From Nitrososphaerota archaeon (GTDB taxonomy: Archaea > Thermoproteota > Nitrososphaeria > Nitrososphaerales > UBA183): a stretch of DNA of 23,451 bases. A program made the position numbers and the translations under genes. A model generated the notes under the pieces. It saw only the letters and a list, made by a program, of their open reading frames with translations. It did no database searches and was not told where the DNA came from. The DNA is taken from NCBI GenBank assembly GCA_029785235.1, contig JAFMAA010000013.1:1-23451 (forward strand), in the 5' to 3' direction. Below are positions 13,643 through 20,308 of this stretch, piece after piece (positions within the stretch are counted from its first letter, which is position 1; each line of letters starts with the position of its first letter).

Positions 13643-14059
13643 TTGTCTGCTTCTGAGCACACCAGCCACGCAGAGACGGGCGCACGGATGTTCGACCACG
13701 ACAACGCCGTGAAGATGAACAAGCACTTTGGCCCTACCGTGGACAACGAGCATGGCGTCTATGGTTATATCAGAAGCGCGGACATGGTTAACGTGCAAGC
13801 AAGAGCGCGTATTCTTTGGTCTTGGGCCGCTATGGGGGCCTCAGACTATCTGGACACAGAGGAAGCACTTCTTATCGAAGGTGGTAAGTGGACGACTGAA
13901 CGGATGGTTGAGCGGGCTCGAGACGGCTTCGAGCGGAAGATAGGGCAGACCGAGATAGGCATCGAATACACCGACAGACCGGAGCCGAAGAAGGGGTTCC
14001 TGGCGGGGCTGTTCTCTCGGAAGAAGAAGGAGGAGAAGGTGGAGGCGGGGCCGAGATGA
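13643..14059 (+). CDS. Soluble protein of unknown function
   Basis: This 138-residue protein from TTG 13643 is chosen because it lies 31 nt from the TATA box. The upstream ATG at 13595 would precede the promoter. There is no signal or membrane segment. The sequence is mixed alpha/beta-like, with a His-rich N-terminal part and a strongly basic C-terminus (FSRKKKEEKVEAGPR). It leads a long plus-strand operon of overlapping genes that includes the ATPase at 16549. No family is recognised. Confidence 0.6.
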   Translation: MSASEHTSHAETGARMFDHDNAVKMNKHFGPTVDNEHGVYGYIRSADMVNVQARARILWSWAAMGASDYLDTEEALLIEGGKWTTERMVERARDGFERKIGQTEIGIEYTDRPEPKKGFLAGLFSRKKKEEKVEAGPR

Positions 14060-14175
14060 CAATCCCTCCTTACCTACTCGAGGGGCTCATCGTCGCATGG
14101 GGCGCCGTGGCCGTGGTGGTGGTAATCCTCTTGCTGACGGTGCGGAAGAAGATGCGGGTGAAGGTCGAGCCATGA
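14056..14175 (+). CDS. Single-span membrane microprotein
   Basis: This 39-residue protein lies between two ATGA overlaps. A short N-terminus (MTIPPYLLEG) is followed by one hydrophobic segment (about residues 10-28) and a basic tail (RKKMRVKVEP), giving a predicted N-out topology. Exact nesting between overlaps at both ends supports it being a gene. Function is unknown; small virion membrane proteins are one possibility. Confidence 0.6.
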   Translation: MTIPPYLLEGLIVAWGAVAVVVVILLLTVRKKMRVKVEP

Positions 14176-14492
14176 CCCAAGAAGGACAGAGCGCCACTTC
14201 AGCCAAGCCAGCGCCGAAGGGACTCATCGCCTTACGAGCAAGAGGATTGACAAAGCGACTGGATGAACAGGCTTGCATCAGAGAGGGGTTTACTGAAAAG
14301 ACATTCTATCTTCTCAAAGATGCACTTGAAACACTTGCTGACGAAGCCTCACCAGCCGCAGAAAGGACAGCCATCATCGCGGAGATACGCCGAAGGTCAA
14401 GCCTGCACACGACAAAGGACGGCGATACCCATTATCATGTTGACGATTCACTTTTGGATGAACTCGACGCACAGGAGAGAGCAGGAGCATGA
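14172..14492 (+). CDS. Small soluble protein, mosaic relative of 19396-20308
   Basis: This 106-residue protein (ATGA overlap at start, next gene overlaps its stop) is helical and charged. A central region, LTKRLDEQACIREGFTEK, could be a helix-turn-helix-like segment but this is unproven. At DNA level it shares four exact blocks of 19-30 nt with the 19428-20277 region (encoding TQEGQS, SAKPAP, AAERTA and ELDAQERAGA) in the same order, with unrelated sequence between the blocks. It is therefore a mosaic partner of the genes at 19396 and 19859. Function is unknown. Confidence 0.65.
   Translation: MTQEGQSATSAKPAPKGLIALRARGLTKRLDEQACIREGFTEKTFYLLKDALETLADEASPAAERTAIIAEIRRRSSLHTTKDGDTHYHVDDSLLDELDAQERAGA
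14174..14192 (+). repeat. Mosaic block A (second copy 19428-19446)
   Basis: GACCCAAGAAGGACAGAGC is identical at 14174-14192 and 19428-19446, in the same reading frame. The first copy begins inside the start codon of its gene (ATGACC), where the second copy reads ACGACC. Confidence 0.8.
14197..14215 (+). repeat. Mosaic block B (second copy 19869-19887)
   Basis: CTTCAGCCAAGCCAGCGCC is identical at both places and encodes the SAKPAP motif in each. Blocks A and B are 23 nt apart in the first locus but 441 nt apart in the second. Confidence 0.8.
14354..14372 (+). repeat. Mosaic block C (second copy 20089-20107)
   Basis: AGCCGCAGAAAGGACAGCC is identical at both places and encodes AAERTA in both frames. 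The sequence on either side is unrelated. Confidence 0.8.
14459..14488 (+). repeat. Mosaic block D (second copy 20248-20277)
   Basis: A 30-nt exact repeat starting TGAACTCGACGCACAGGAGA and ending GCAGGAGC encodes ELDAQERAG at the C-termini of both proteins. It contains GGAGAG and AGGAG, so it also supplies the ribosome binding site for the following gene in the first copy. Confidence 0.85.
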
Positions 14493-15547
14493 GCATCTCT
14501 CCCCCTGCCTGCACCGTCTTCGTCAACGGCTCCTACATCGGCAACTGCCCTACCAACCCCACGCTCAGGAGCTTCTTCGGCACCAGCCCCATCGTCATGG
14601 ACATCTTCTATGGGCTCATCGTCGCGTCCTTCGTCCTGGGCGCCCTCTTCATCATCACCAAATACAGGGAGAAGCCGCTGGGCAGGTTCCTTGAAGGTTG
14701 GACGGGGCTCATCGGGATAGGCAGGCTCAGGGGCCTTCCATCACAGGTGGGTAAGATAACTCCGATTTCAGACAAGGTGGGTTTCTTCGATGCGGGAAGA
14801 GGAAAAGGAAAGATGCGCGGCTATGTCTCCCTGATGCCCGACTCAGTATTTTCCCTCGGCGCAAAGGACGGAGGAGCTTCATTCACCCTTGTCGATTTGG
14901 ACAAACGGTCCACTATAGCGCCGGATGTGTTAGAATGGGCATACACGCAGTTTTCACAGTTCGCAAAGTCGCACGACTGGCCTGCCTTCTGCTTCAATTT
15001 CAAGCTCTTCGAGATGCAGCAGGTGGAACAGGCGAAGGCGAGGCTGACGCAGTTCCCGCCGCTCAATAATGCAGGCGCATGGAAGGCCCTGCCAAGAGAG
15101 GCCATAGAAGAATACCAGAGGCTCTTACCCTTCGCCTCAATGCCTGACCCTGACCCGATAATGAAACTGAAGCTCCAGGCCATGACACGGGGAGACAAGC
15201 AATACTACGCCGTCGAGAAGGACGCGAAAGGGAATGGCGTGAAGGTCAAGCATGAGCTCGCCCCATTGGAGATCGTCAGCATGGTCAGGTCGATAACATC
15301 AGAAATCGAAAATGTGGCTGGCCCGCTCGCTGACAGCGTTTATTTCGGCAAGACCATACCTGCCCAGCACATCGCGGGAATATTGAAGGGGATGCCCACC
15401 ATACAGCATCTGACCGCCGTAGCTGCGGACATGGAAGAGGCCATCCGCTCGAAGATAAAGAACTCATGGCAGCAGTATATCCCCCTCGCGGCCATCTTCG
15501 GCATCGTCGTCGGCGGCATCGTCCTGTTGGGGCTCGTGATAAAGTAG
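14489..15547 (+). CDS. Membrane protein with large cytoplasmic domain
   Basis: This 352-residue protein starts at an ATGA overlap. A short N-terminal polar part with two cysteines precedes a transmembrane segment at about residues 36-57. A large, charged, soluble domain (about 60-325) follows, then a second transmembrane segment close to the C-terminus (about 330-350). Both ends in the membrane and the bulk on one side suggest a structural or assembly protein. It lies upstream of the P-loop ATPase in the same operon, as membrane partners of viral packaging or secretion ATPases often do. No family is recognised. Confidence 0.7.
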   Translation: MSISPPACTVFVNGSYIGNCPTNPTLRSFFGTSPIVMDIFYGLIVASFVLGALFIITKYREKPLGRFLEGWTGLIGIGRLRGLPSQVGKITPISDKVGFFDAGRGKGKMRGYVSLMPDSVFSLGAKDGGASFTLVDLDKRSTIAPDVLEWAYTQFSQFAKSHDWPAFCFNFKLFEMQQVEQAKARLTQFPPLNNAGAWKALPREAIEEYQRLLPFASMPDPDPIMKLKLQAMTRGDKQYYAVEKDAKGNGVKVKHELAPLEIVSMVRSITSEIENVAGPLADSVYFGKTIPAQHIAGILKGMPTIQHLTAVAADMEEAIRSKIKNSWQQYIPLAAIFGIVVGGIVLLGLVIK

Positions 15548-15548
15548 G

Positions 15549-15884
15549 TTGAACATAAGAGAGCGAAAGGAAATCGTTATAGTAGTTGCCATCGCTCTTG
15601 TGTTTCTCGTGGTAGGGGGGTATGAGGGAATGTCTTACCTCAGTTCTATTCAACCGGTTAAAACCATGCCAGGTATAGTGATAAACCAAAGATGCATCGC
15701 CCCGCTAGGGTTCTGCTGGAGCGGTGGATATAACGACACAGTCAAGCTGTCCAACGGCACTATCATCTATGCGGGCGATACATGTCAAGAAGGCGGTCGG
15801 GGTGGATTGCCGCTTGGCGTGTCAATGAACTTCAGCTACTACCCCAAAGAGGGTTGGATTCAGTCAACCGACATATGCATGTAG
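15549..15884 (+). CDS. N-terminally anchored extracellular protein, paralogue of 10518-10904
   Basis: This 111-residue protein starts at TTG 15549. The N-terminus MNIRERKE followed by one hydrophobic segment (about residues 9-24) mirrors the protein at 10518. The outer domain has several cysteines (RCIAP, GFCWSG, DTCQEG, DICM), probably in disulfides, and NGT and NDT sites. Composition is more AT-rich than the flanking genes. The two copies sit in different operons, so this is a dispersed duplication. Function is unknown. Confidence 0.65.
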   Translation: MNIRERKEIVIVVAIALVFLVVGGYEGMSYLSSIQPVKTMPGIVINQRCIAPLGFCWSGGYNDTVKLSNGTIIYAGDTCQEGGRGGLPLGVSMNFSYYPKEGWIQSTDICM

Positions 15885-15893
15885 GTAGAAAGC

Positions 15894-16373
15894 GTGTCCT
15901 CCCCTGAAGAGCCTCCTTCCGAGCGTTACGCCGAGACAGGCCGCTGGTGGATATTCCAATGGTATAACGAGATGCTCCAAGGGCTGAGGGGAGCTTACCA
16001 AGCGCTTCAGGGATTGAAGTGGGGAGGGCCTTCAGCGTGGGAGCTTGCTACCAGGGCCGCGTCCGAGCTTGCATACGTCGAGGGCTCCATACAGGGCCTC
16101 ATGGGCTATCTCACCGCCGAAGACCAGAAGAAGGTAAAAGGGTTCGATGAAGCGATGGAGATGGTAGAGACCGAAGCGTCGGAGTCCAGCGAAGGCAACT
16201 ATAGGCAGTTCCTGGAGACCCGGACCGCTCTGGAGAAACGCTATCATGCGCTCCTGGTGGTGGCTGATTCCCTCCGTGCGATAGCCGCCGAGCGCAAATG
16301 GTGGGAGCTGAAATGGAGGCCGGAGGAGCGGCGCCACTCGACGAGCTTCACAAAGAAGGATGCGACCCAATGA
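15894..16373 (+). CDS. Helical soluble protein of unknown function
   Basis: This 159-residue protein (GTG start 9 nt after the upstream stop) is rich in Glu, Ala, Leu and Trp and predicted to be almost all helix, with likely coiled-coil stretches in the second half (about residues 75-130). Tryptophan pairs (GRWWIFQW, RKWWELKW) near both ends could contact membrane or partner proteins. There is no signal peptide. It is in the same operon as the ATPase. No family is recognised. Confidence 0.65.
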   Translation: MSSPEEPPSERYAETGRWWIFQWYNEMLQGLRGAYQALQGLKWGGPSAWELATRAASELAYVEGSIQGLMGYLTAEDQKKVKGFDEAMEMVETEASESSEGNYRQFLETRTALEKRYHALLVVADSLRAIAAERKWWELKWRPEERRHSTSFTKKDATQ

Positions 16374-16549
16374 TTACACCAGATTTCGGCTTGTTCCTAT
16401 GGCTCCTTCTTGCATGGTGGGGCGTAACCGGGGTAACATACATCATAGCTGGGGCGTTAAGGCTCGAAAGAGACGCCCACTATGGCCCTTTCGACGTCTT
16501 CTGGGGAATCGGACTTTTACTCATATTGCTATGGGTGATAGTCGCTTAA
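16370..16549 (+). CDS. Two-span membrane microprotein
   Basis: This 59-residue protein has an ATGA overlap at the start and shares one base with the ATPase start at its end (TAATG). Hydrophobic segments at about residues 7-27 and 42-58 are joined by a polar loop (RLERDAHYGPF). Its tight coupling to the ATPase suggests it could be the ATPase's membrane partner. This is inference from position. Confidence 0.6.
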   Translation: MITPDFGLFLWLLLAWWGVTGVTYIIAGALRLERDAHYGPFDVFWGIGLLLILLWVIVA

Positions 16550-17397
16550 TGACTGAAGAACGTGCCGCCGAGAAAGACCGCTTCACCCAGGCCTGCGAAG
16601 ACGCCATCTCCGAGAACCAGCTTGTCATCTGCGCCGTCACGTCAGGCACTCAGGCCAGCTTCCCGTCAGATGCCGTGCCCTACGGCGCAGGAAAGTCGAC
16701 CCTCGCCTTTCATCTCGCCTACCACCTCAACCACTTCGACCCCGTGCAGAAGCGATACTCTGACGTGGCGATAGATCCCGATGACGAGGCTGCGTGGGCC
16801 ACGACCAAGCGCAACGCGTGGTATTACCCCTCGAAGATACTCAGGGGCATAGACGCCGCATCCGCTGAAGGGAAGATAATCAACGCGGGAGTCTGGGACG
16901 ACGTGCAGTTCACAGCCCCCAAGAAGGCGGGCTTGCCGAAGGCGCTGGAGCGGCTCGTCGGGGTCTTGACTACGGAGCGCCCTATCCTGAGGGTGTTGAT
17001 AATGACCTTCCCCAGCATGGATGACATCTCCAATGTTGTCGCTCGTCTGATACAGTTCGAGCTGATAGTCAACAGGCGCGGCTACTACGAAGTCCAGCAG
17101 ATAATGAAGCGTAAGAACTACAAGAACCCCCGCAAGGACTTCATCCACCTCGGCTATGTCTCCGGTTTAGACCCCGTGGGAAGGCCTCCTGATTTCGACC
17201 CCTTGCCGGCGCACATGCAGACGTGGTATGACCTTTGGAGAGAAGAGCAGAAGCGTCCCAGCCGCAAGAGCGCCATCAAGGAACTGGAGCGCTATGAAAA
17301 CGTCATGCCGAGGGAGGAGCAGGACAAGCTGACTTCGAGCGCCGCATCCGCGTTGGCCTTCAAGCGCTGGGGGGATAAGAGTGTCAAACAAGGTTGA
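16549..17397 (+). CDS. P-loop ATPase, possible virion assembly or DNA-translocation motor
   Basis: This 282-residue protein from ATG 16549 has a Walker A motif at residues 45-51 (PYGAGKST) and a Walker B-like strand ending in two Asp (KIINAGVWDDVQ, D117 and D118). A later strand reads ILRVLIMTFPSMDD, with a polar sensor-like Thr. It binds and probably hydrolyses ATP. Length and the closing Asp-Asp resemble small viral packaging or FtsK/HerA-type ATPases of archaeal viruses, but I cannot exclude a DnaA-like or other AAA/RecA-type role. It lies among membrane-protein genes, which favours an assembly role. The frame extends upstream to 16360, but 16549 fits the gene spacing. Confidence 0.75.
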   Translation: MTEERAAEKDRFTQACEDAISENQLVICAVTSGTQASFPSDAVPYGAGKSTLAFHLAYHLNHFDPVQKRYSDVAIDPDDEAAWATTKRNAWYYPSKILRGIDAASAEGKIINAGVWDDVQFTAPKKAGLPKALERLVGVLTTERPILRVLIMTFPSMDDISNVVARLIQFELIVNRRGYYEVQQIMKRKNYKNPRKDFIHLGYVSGLDPVGRPPDFDPLPAHMQTWYDLWREEQKRPSRKSAIKELERYENVMPREEQDKLTSSAASALAFKRWGDKSVKQG

Positions 17398-17572
17398 CCG
17401 GACAGCTCACAAGGTTAGACTACCAGAGGTTATTACCCGTCCTCACTATGGCTACGACATGCGACCGACATGGACATGCCTGGACTGTGGGAGGAGCATG
17501 CGCACCGAATACGAGCTCAAGGCTCACACGGAACGATGCCGGTCGAGCGCCTTCAGGAGGTCAGAGCCATGA
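17381..17572 (+). CDS. Zinc-finger protein (C2HC-like)
   Basis: This 63-residue protein starts at GTG within the last codons of the ATPase gene (17-nt overlap). After a basic N-terminus, residues of about 32-54 form a finger: WTCLDCGRSM, then YELKAHTERC, that is C-x2-C ... H-x3-C with the conserved Leu. The tail is basic. It is probably a nucleic-acid-binding regulator. A clear AGGAGGT near its end serves the next gene. Confidence 0.65.
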   Translation: MSNKVDRTAHKVRLPEVITRPHYGYDMRPTWTCLDCGRSMRTEYELKAHTERCRSSAFRRSEP

Positions 17573-18003
17573 GACTTCTCCGTCGTTTGCTTGCCGTCGG
17601 CGTGGTTCTCTCCCTCATCATCGTCAGCGGGGCCGTCGCTTACACGGTTCTAAGTGGTTCGGCTTCCGCCAAGGTCCAAGAGCCTCTCTCAGTCTCCGGC
17701 GTCGCCGCGATGGACACGTCGTCTAACACGCCTGGCACCTGCTCTCAGGACACCTGTAGCTTGACCATGTATGCGGGCGAGTCCGGTCAGGTCACCTTCA
17801 CCCTCAGCAACGCCGCCAGCGTCACCATCATCCCCTCGGTCACGGCCACCTCCAGCGATTCCACCAACATCCCCGTCACGGTCAGCGGCATTCCCAACAA
17901 GGGCATAGCGGCCCAGTCGTCTATCAAGGTCACCATCAGCTTCACCGCTTCGCAGAGCACCCCGCCTGAGACCGTGACGATAACTTGGAGCGTGAGCAGA
18001 TAG
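17569..18003 (+). CDS. Secreted or anchored beta-sandwich protein
   Basis: This 144-residue protein has an excellent ribosome binding site (AGGAGGT, 17554-17560, spacing of 8) and an ATGA overlap at ATG 17569. Residues 1-34 form a signal peptide or anchor (RLLRRLLAVGVVLSLIIVSG ... SASA). The rest is Thr/Ser/Val-rich with alternating strands, ending in ETVTITWSVSR, like an immunoglobulin-type domain, with two cysteines (GTCSQDTCS). It is a candidate virion surface protein following the ATPase. No named family is recognised. Confidence 0.7.
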   Translation: MRLLRRLLAVGVVLSLIIVSGAVAYTVLSGSASAKVQEPLSVSGVAAMDTSSNTPGTCSQDTCSLTMYAGESGQVTFTLSNAASVTIIPSVTATSSDSTNIPVTVSGIPNKGIAAQSSIKVTISFTASQSTPPETVTITWSVSR

Positions 18004-18005
18004 CC

Positions 18006-18209
18006 ATGATGTCGCTTGAAGCCCGCGCCTACACCCGTGCCGAAGCCGTCTTGCTAAGAGAGCAAGGCTACGTCCTCTCTGGCTGCGCCTACTGCGTGGA
18101 GACATGGGGGATTACGCCGGGGGCGCTTACCCAGTGGCCTGTGGAACTTTTGAGGATGCACGGCCACCGCCAACTATGCCCGAAGCATTACGGGGAGGAA
18201 TCAAGATGA
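18006..18209 (+). CDS. Small zinc-ligand protein
   Basis: This 67-residue protein from ATG 18006 has a probable zinc site: GCAYCVETWG, then RMHGHRQLCPKHYG, with two Cys, then His, Cys and His candidates. The N-terminal third is helical and charged (LEARAYTRAEAVLLREQ). It is the first of a long run of very small genes linked by 4-nt overlaps. It is probably a regulatory or host-interaction protein, but nothing specific is visible. Confidence 0.6.
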   Translation: MMSLEARAYTRAEAVLLREQGYVLSGCAYCVETWGITPGALTQWPVELLRMHGHRQLCPKHYGEESR

Positions 18210-18385
18210 ACTCAGCCTATCGGGGAAGGATGTCTGACCACAAAGACAAGCCCACCTACTCCGAGTTGCGACGCATCGAGGCTGACTACGACCCAGAGAA
18301 GGACATGATTACAGATAGGGTCTATGCCCTGCTTTCGATAGCCGAGCGGCCGAGAAGGAACCTCACGGGGAGAGCTTCAGGATGA
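18206..18385 (+). CDS. Small charged protein of unknown function
   Basis: This 59-residue protein has a strong ribosome binding site (GGGGAGGA) and ATGA overlaps at both ends, which fixes the start. The sequence is polar and probably helical (TYSELRRIEADYDPEKDM). No motif or family is recognised. Confidence 0.55.
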   Translation: MNSAYRGRMSDHKDKPTYSELRRIEADYDPEKDMITDRVYALLSIAERPRRNLTGRASG

Positions 18386-18501
18386 CCTATCTTTACATCT
18401 GCAATCTGGACGGGAAAACCTACACGCGGCCCGGCCTAGCTCTACTCCATGAGAAAGCTTATGGGCATATGTCATTCAAGGTGGTGGAGGAAGTAAGATG
18501 A
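18382..18501 (+). CDS. Degenerate C2H2-like microprotein
   Basis: This 39-residue protein overlaps both neighbours by ATGA. YICNLDGKTYTRPGLALLHE followed by KAYGH keeps the spacing of a C2H2 finger (aromatic, Leu, two His) but has Asp where the second Cys should be. It may be a decayed finger or one with an Asp ligand. Confidence 0.5.
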   Translation: MTYLYICNLDGKTYTRPGLALLHEKAYGHMSFKVVEEVR

Positions 18502-18674
18502 ACCAACAGAGACAAACCGAGAAAACAAAAGAGCACACCCACCGATGGGTGCCGACCAACGGGGCAATCCTCTCCGAGGGATATCCAAACTTCATCGTGC
18601 GTTATGTGTGCACGACTGAAGAAAACCCTTGTGATGAGGAACAGTGGGAGATAGTCGAGGGGTTCGAACTGTGA
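18498..18674 (+). CDS. Small protein with possible metal site
   Basis: This 58-residue protein starts in an ATGA overlap and ends in a GTGA overlap. KEHTHRW near the N-terminus and VCTTEENPC near the middle could together bind zinc. The remainder is acidic. No family is recognised. Confidence 0.5.
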   Translation: MNQQRQTEKTKEHTHRWVPTNGAILSEGYPNFIVRYVCTTEENPCDEEQWEIVEGFEL

Positions 18675-19105
18675 GCCCCTCCGCCCCCATTTTTGACAAA
18701 TACTCACCCACCGTGGAAAAGAAGCCCTACTCAGGCTATTCCATGCGGCTAAGCGAGCGCAACGTAAAGACGTTCAAGAAGGATGCCGTAAGGATCGCCG
18801 CCGGCTTGAACGCCGCAGGGATAGGCTGCGAGCTGGAATCTCTGGTCTTAAGGGAAGGCGAACTCACTTCAAAGGGAAAGCCAAAGTTCTACTCCGTGGA
18901 CCTAGCCGTGAAGGACACAAGGTTTGAACGGGTCGCGATAGAGCTCGAAGGCCGGGGGAGCGCGTCGAAAGACGACATCGAGAGGGACGAATATCTCCTG
19001 AGCCACGGCTTTGTGGCTGTCCTGCACTACCCGAACAGCAAGCGCTCGGAGGACGTGATCGCCGACCTGAAGAGGGACTATCTGAAGGATGGGGGGGTGC
19101 GTTAG
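18671..19105 (+). CDS. PD-(D/E)XK-like nuclease (DUF559/Vsr-type fold)
   Basis: This 144-residue protein starts at a GTGA overlap. The C-terminal half matches the Vsr/DUF559 branch of PD-(D/E)XK nucleases: FYSVDLAV (D77), then VAIELEGRG (E91, E93), then a helix IERDEYLLSHGF and the closing strand VAVLHYPNS. In these families the Asp and Glu bind the catalytic metal. The N-terminal 70 residues are basic and may bind DNA. Possible roles include a nicking or junction nuclease for element replication, or host DNA interference. The family link is by motif only. Confidence 0.6.
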   Translation: MSPSAPIFDKYSPTVEKKPYSGYSMRLSERNVKTFKKDAVRIAAGLNAAGIGCELESLVLREGELTSKGKPKFYSVDLAVKDTRFERVAIELEGRGSASKDDIERDEYLLSHGFVAVLHYPNSKRSEDVIADLKRDYLKDGGVR

Positions 19106-19150
19106 GGCCATGACAGGCACGGAAGGGCAAGCGAGGAAGGGCGAATAGAG

Positions 19151-19399
19151 ATGGCGAAAACAACCAAAGGCCGCAACGAGCCTCTCACTTTCAAGTGGGA
19201 AGACTCAATCCAAGAACTTGAGAGCCCAGACCATGAGCCCCTCACGATAGGGTTCAACTGGGGAAGTCTCAAGTTCACGAGCAAAGAAGCGGCCAAAATA
19301 CGCAGACTAAGGCCCTACTATGAGGACAAGGTAGACATCACCGTGTCCTTCAGGAGGGGCCGACTAAGAGAGGCCAAAGAGGAGAACGGCTCCGAATGA
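19151..19399 (+). CDS. Small protein of unknown function
   Basis: This 82-residue protein lies 45 nt after the nuclease gene, with its stop overlapping the next ATG. It is charged, with a possible beta-rich core (LTIGFNWGSLKFTS, DITVSFRRG). There are no Cys/His ligands, signal or membrane segment. No family is recognised. Confidence 0.55.
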   Translation: MAKTTKGRNEPLTFKWEDSIQELESPDHEPLTIGFNWGSLKFTSKEAAKIRRLRPYYEDKVDITVSFRRGRLREAKEENGSE

Positions 19400-19650
19400 C
19401 CTCCCCCCTTTTTCTTAGAGAACGCACGACCCAAGAAGGACAGAGCACCCGTAAGAAGGGGCCTTCAATCGTGGCGGTGAGGAGAGCCGTTGCCGACTAC
19501 ATGAGAACTGAAGGATGCTCCTGTTGCCAAGACACAGAGGGGCATGAGCAGGCAAAGAAACGGCTCGCCAAACTTCTGAACGTTCCCCAGTATGACGACG
19601 GTTCAGGGTTCGACTTCTACCGTTTCAGCACGAAGGGGGACTTCGCTTGA
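19396..19650 (+). CDS. Small Cys/His protein, contains mosaic block A
   Basis: This 84-residue protein starts at ATG 19396 (ATGA overlap). Residues 12-17 (TQEGQS) come from a DNA block identical to the start of the 14172 gene. There the block begins at the start codon ATG, whereas here the aligned codon is ACG (19426), an alternative start giving a shorter protein of about 74 residues. The centre has GCSCCQDTEGHE, a possible metal site. The rest is basic and helical. The following gene starts in its stop (TTGA). Confidence 0.55.
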   Translation: MTSPLFLRERTTQEGQSTRKKGPSIVAVRRAVADYMRTEGCSCCQDTEGHEQAKKRLAKLLNVPQYDDGSGFDFYRFSTKGDFA

Positions 19651-19862
19651 GCGCCCGTAAGAAGAAGGATGAACACGACTGGGAAAGCGTTCCCTGGTCT
19701 ATAATCAAACGCTGTCGGGTTTGCGGCAAGGAGCAAGACCCACGCCTTTGTCCTCATGGTATACCTCAGGAAATGGTTTGCGTTGGATGTGGCCGTATTC
19801 CACCGGTTAGAACCTCTGAAGAAATACGACGGATGGTTCAAAAATGGAAGTCAGAGCTTTGA
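19647..19862 (+). CDS. Zinc-ribbon-like small protein
   Basis: This 71-residue protein from TTG 19647 has KRCRVCGKE and MVCVGCGRI, two CxxC-G knuckles about 22 residues apart with an extra Cys-Pro-His between them. This is a typical zinc-ribbon arrangement. A basic N-terminus and a helical C-terminus flank it. Zinc ribbons often bind nucleic acid or transcription machinery. Function here is not shown. Confidence 0.6.
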   Translation: MSARKKKDEHDWESVPWSIIKRCRVCGKEQDPRLCPHGIPQEMVCVGCGRIPPVRTSEEIRRMVQKWKSEL

Positions 19863-20308
19863 GCACCGCTTCAGCCAAGCCAGCGCCCCAAATGATTTTG
19901 AGGCGCGTAGCCCTATGGGACAGACAAGAGGTCGAGGCGGGAGTCTGCGCCGAATGTTCGCTGTCCCGGCTTCTCACTTTTTACATGGCTTACGATTGGG
20001 AGCCGGGCGTCTCAAGGGAATTGCTTGCGCTCTGCGATTCATGCGGGCTTGATCTGTTAACAAGGTCAAAGGCCCTCGAATCCCAACTAGCCGCAGAAAG
20101 GACAGCCCTCGAAAAAGTTCGTGCCCTAAGAGAACAGCTTGACAACTGGGTAAGACTGTTCGAGACTGCAAATCCGGGTTCTCCTGCTCTGCGATATACG
20201 AGACAGGCATGGAAGGTTGTCAGAGATGAAATAGATTTCCGATTCCCTGAACTCGACGCACAGGAGAGAGCAGGAGCGAAGGGCGCCTCGGAACAGGGGG
20301 GAGCATAA
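19859..20308 (+). CDS. Zinc-ribbon and coiled-coil protein, mosaic relative of 14172-14492
   Basis: This 149-residue protein starts at TTG 19859, which overlaps the upstream TGA (TTGA); ATG 19844 is the alternative. It has two CxxC pairs (GVCAECSL and ALCDSCGL, about 24 residues apart), then a coiled-coil-like helix containing AAERTALEKV, and ends with ELDAQERAGAKGASEQGGA. Three exact DNA blocks (B, C, D) are shared with the 14172 gene, which lacks the CxxC pairs. The zinc region thus appears to be an inserted or exchanged module. Confidence 0.6.
   Translation: MSTASAKPAPQMILRRVALWDRQEVEAGVCAECSLSRLLTFYMAYDWEPGVSRELLALCDSCGLDLLTRSKALESQLAAERTALEKVRALREQLDNWVRLFETANPGSPALRYTRQAWKVVRDEIDFRFPELDAQERAGAKGASEQGGA

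Noticed and set aside
13514..13798. 94-codon minus-strand frame upstream of the integrase, as a possible missing N-terminal domain
   Set aside because: It is antisense to the 13643 gene, does not look like a core-binding domain, and the integrase has its own start after a stop.
18655..18685. tRNA-like GGTTCGAACT near a GGGG...CCCC pair
   Set aside because: No acceptor, D or anticodon arms can be drawn, and the region is inside two overlapping coding frames.
19110..19148. 12-codon ATG frame (MTGTEGQARKGE)
   Set aside because: No overlap coupling to the next gene, no promoter and no ribosome binding site; too short to support.
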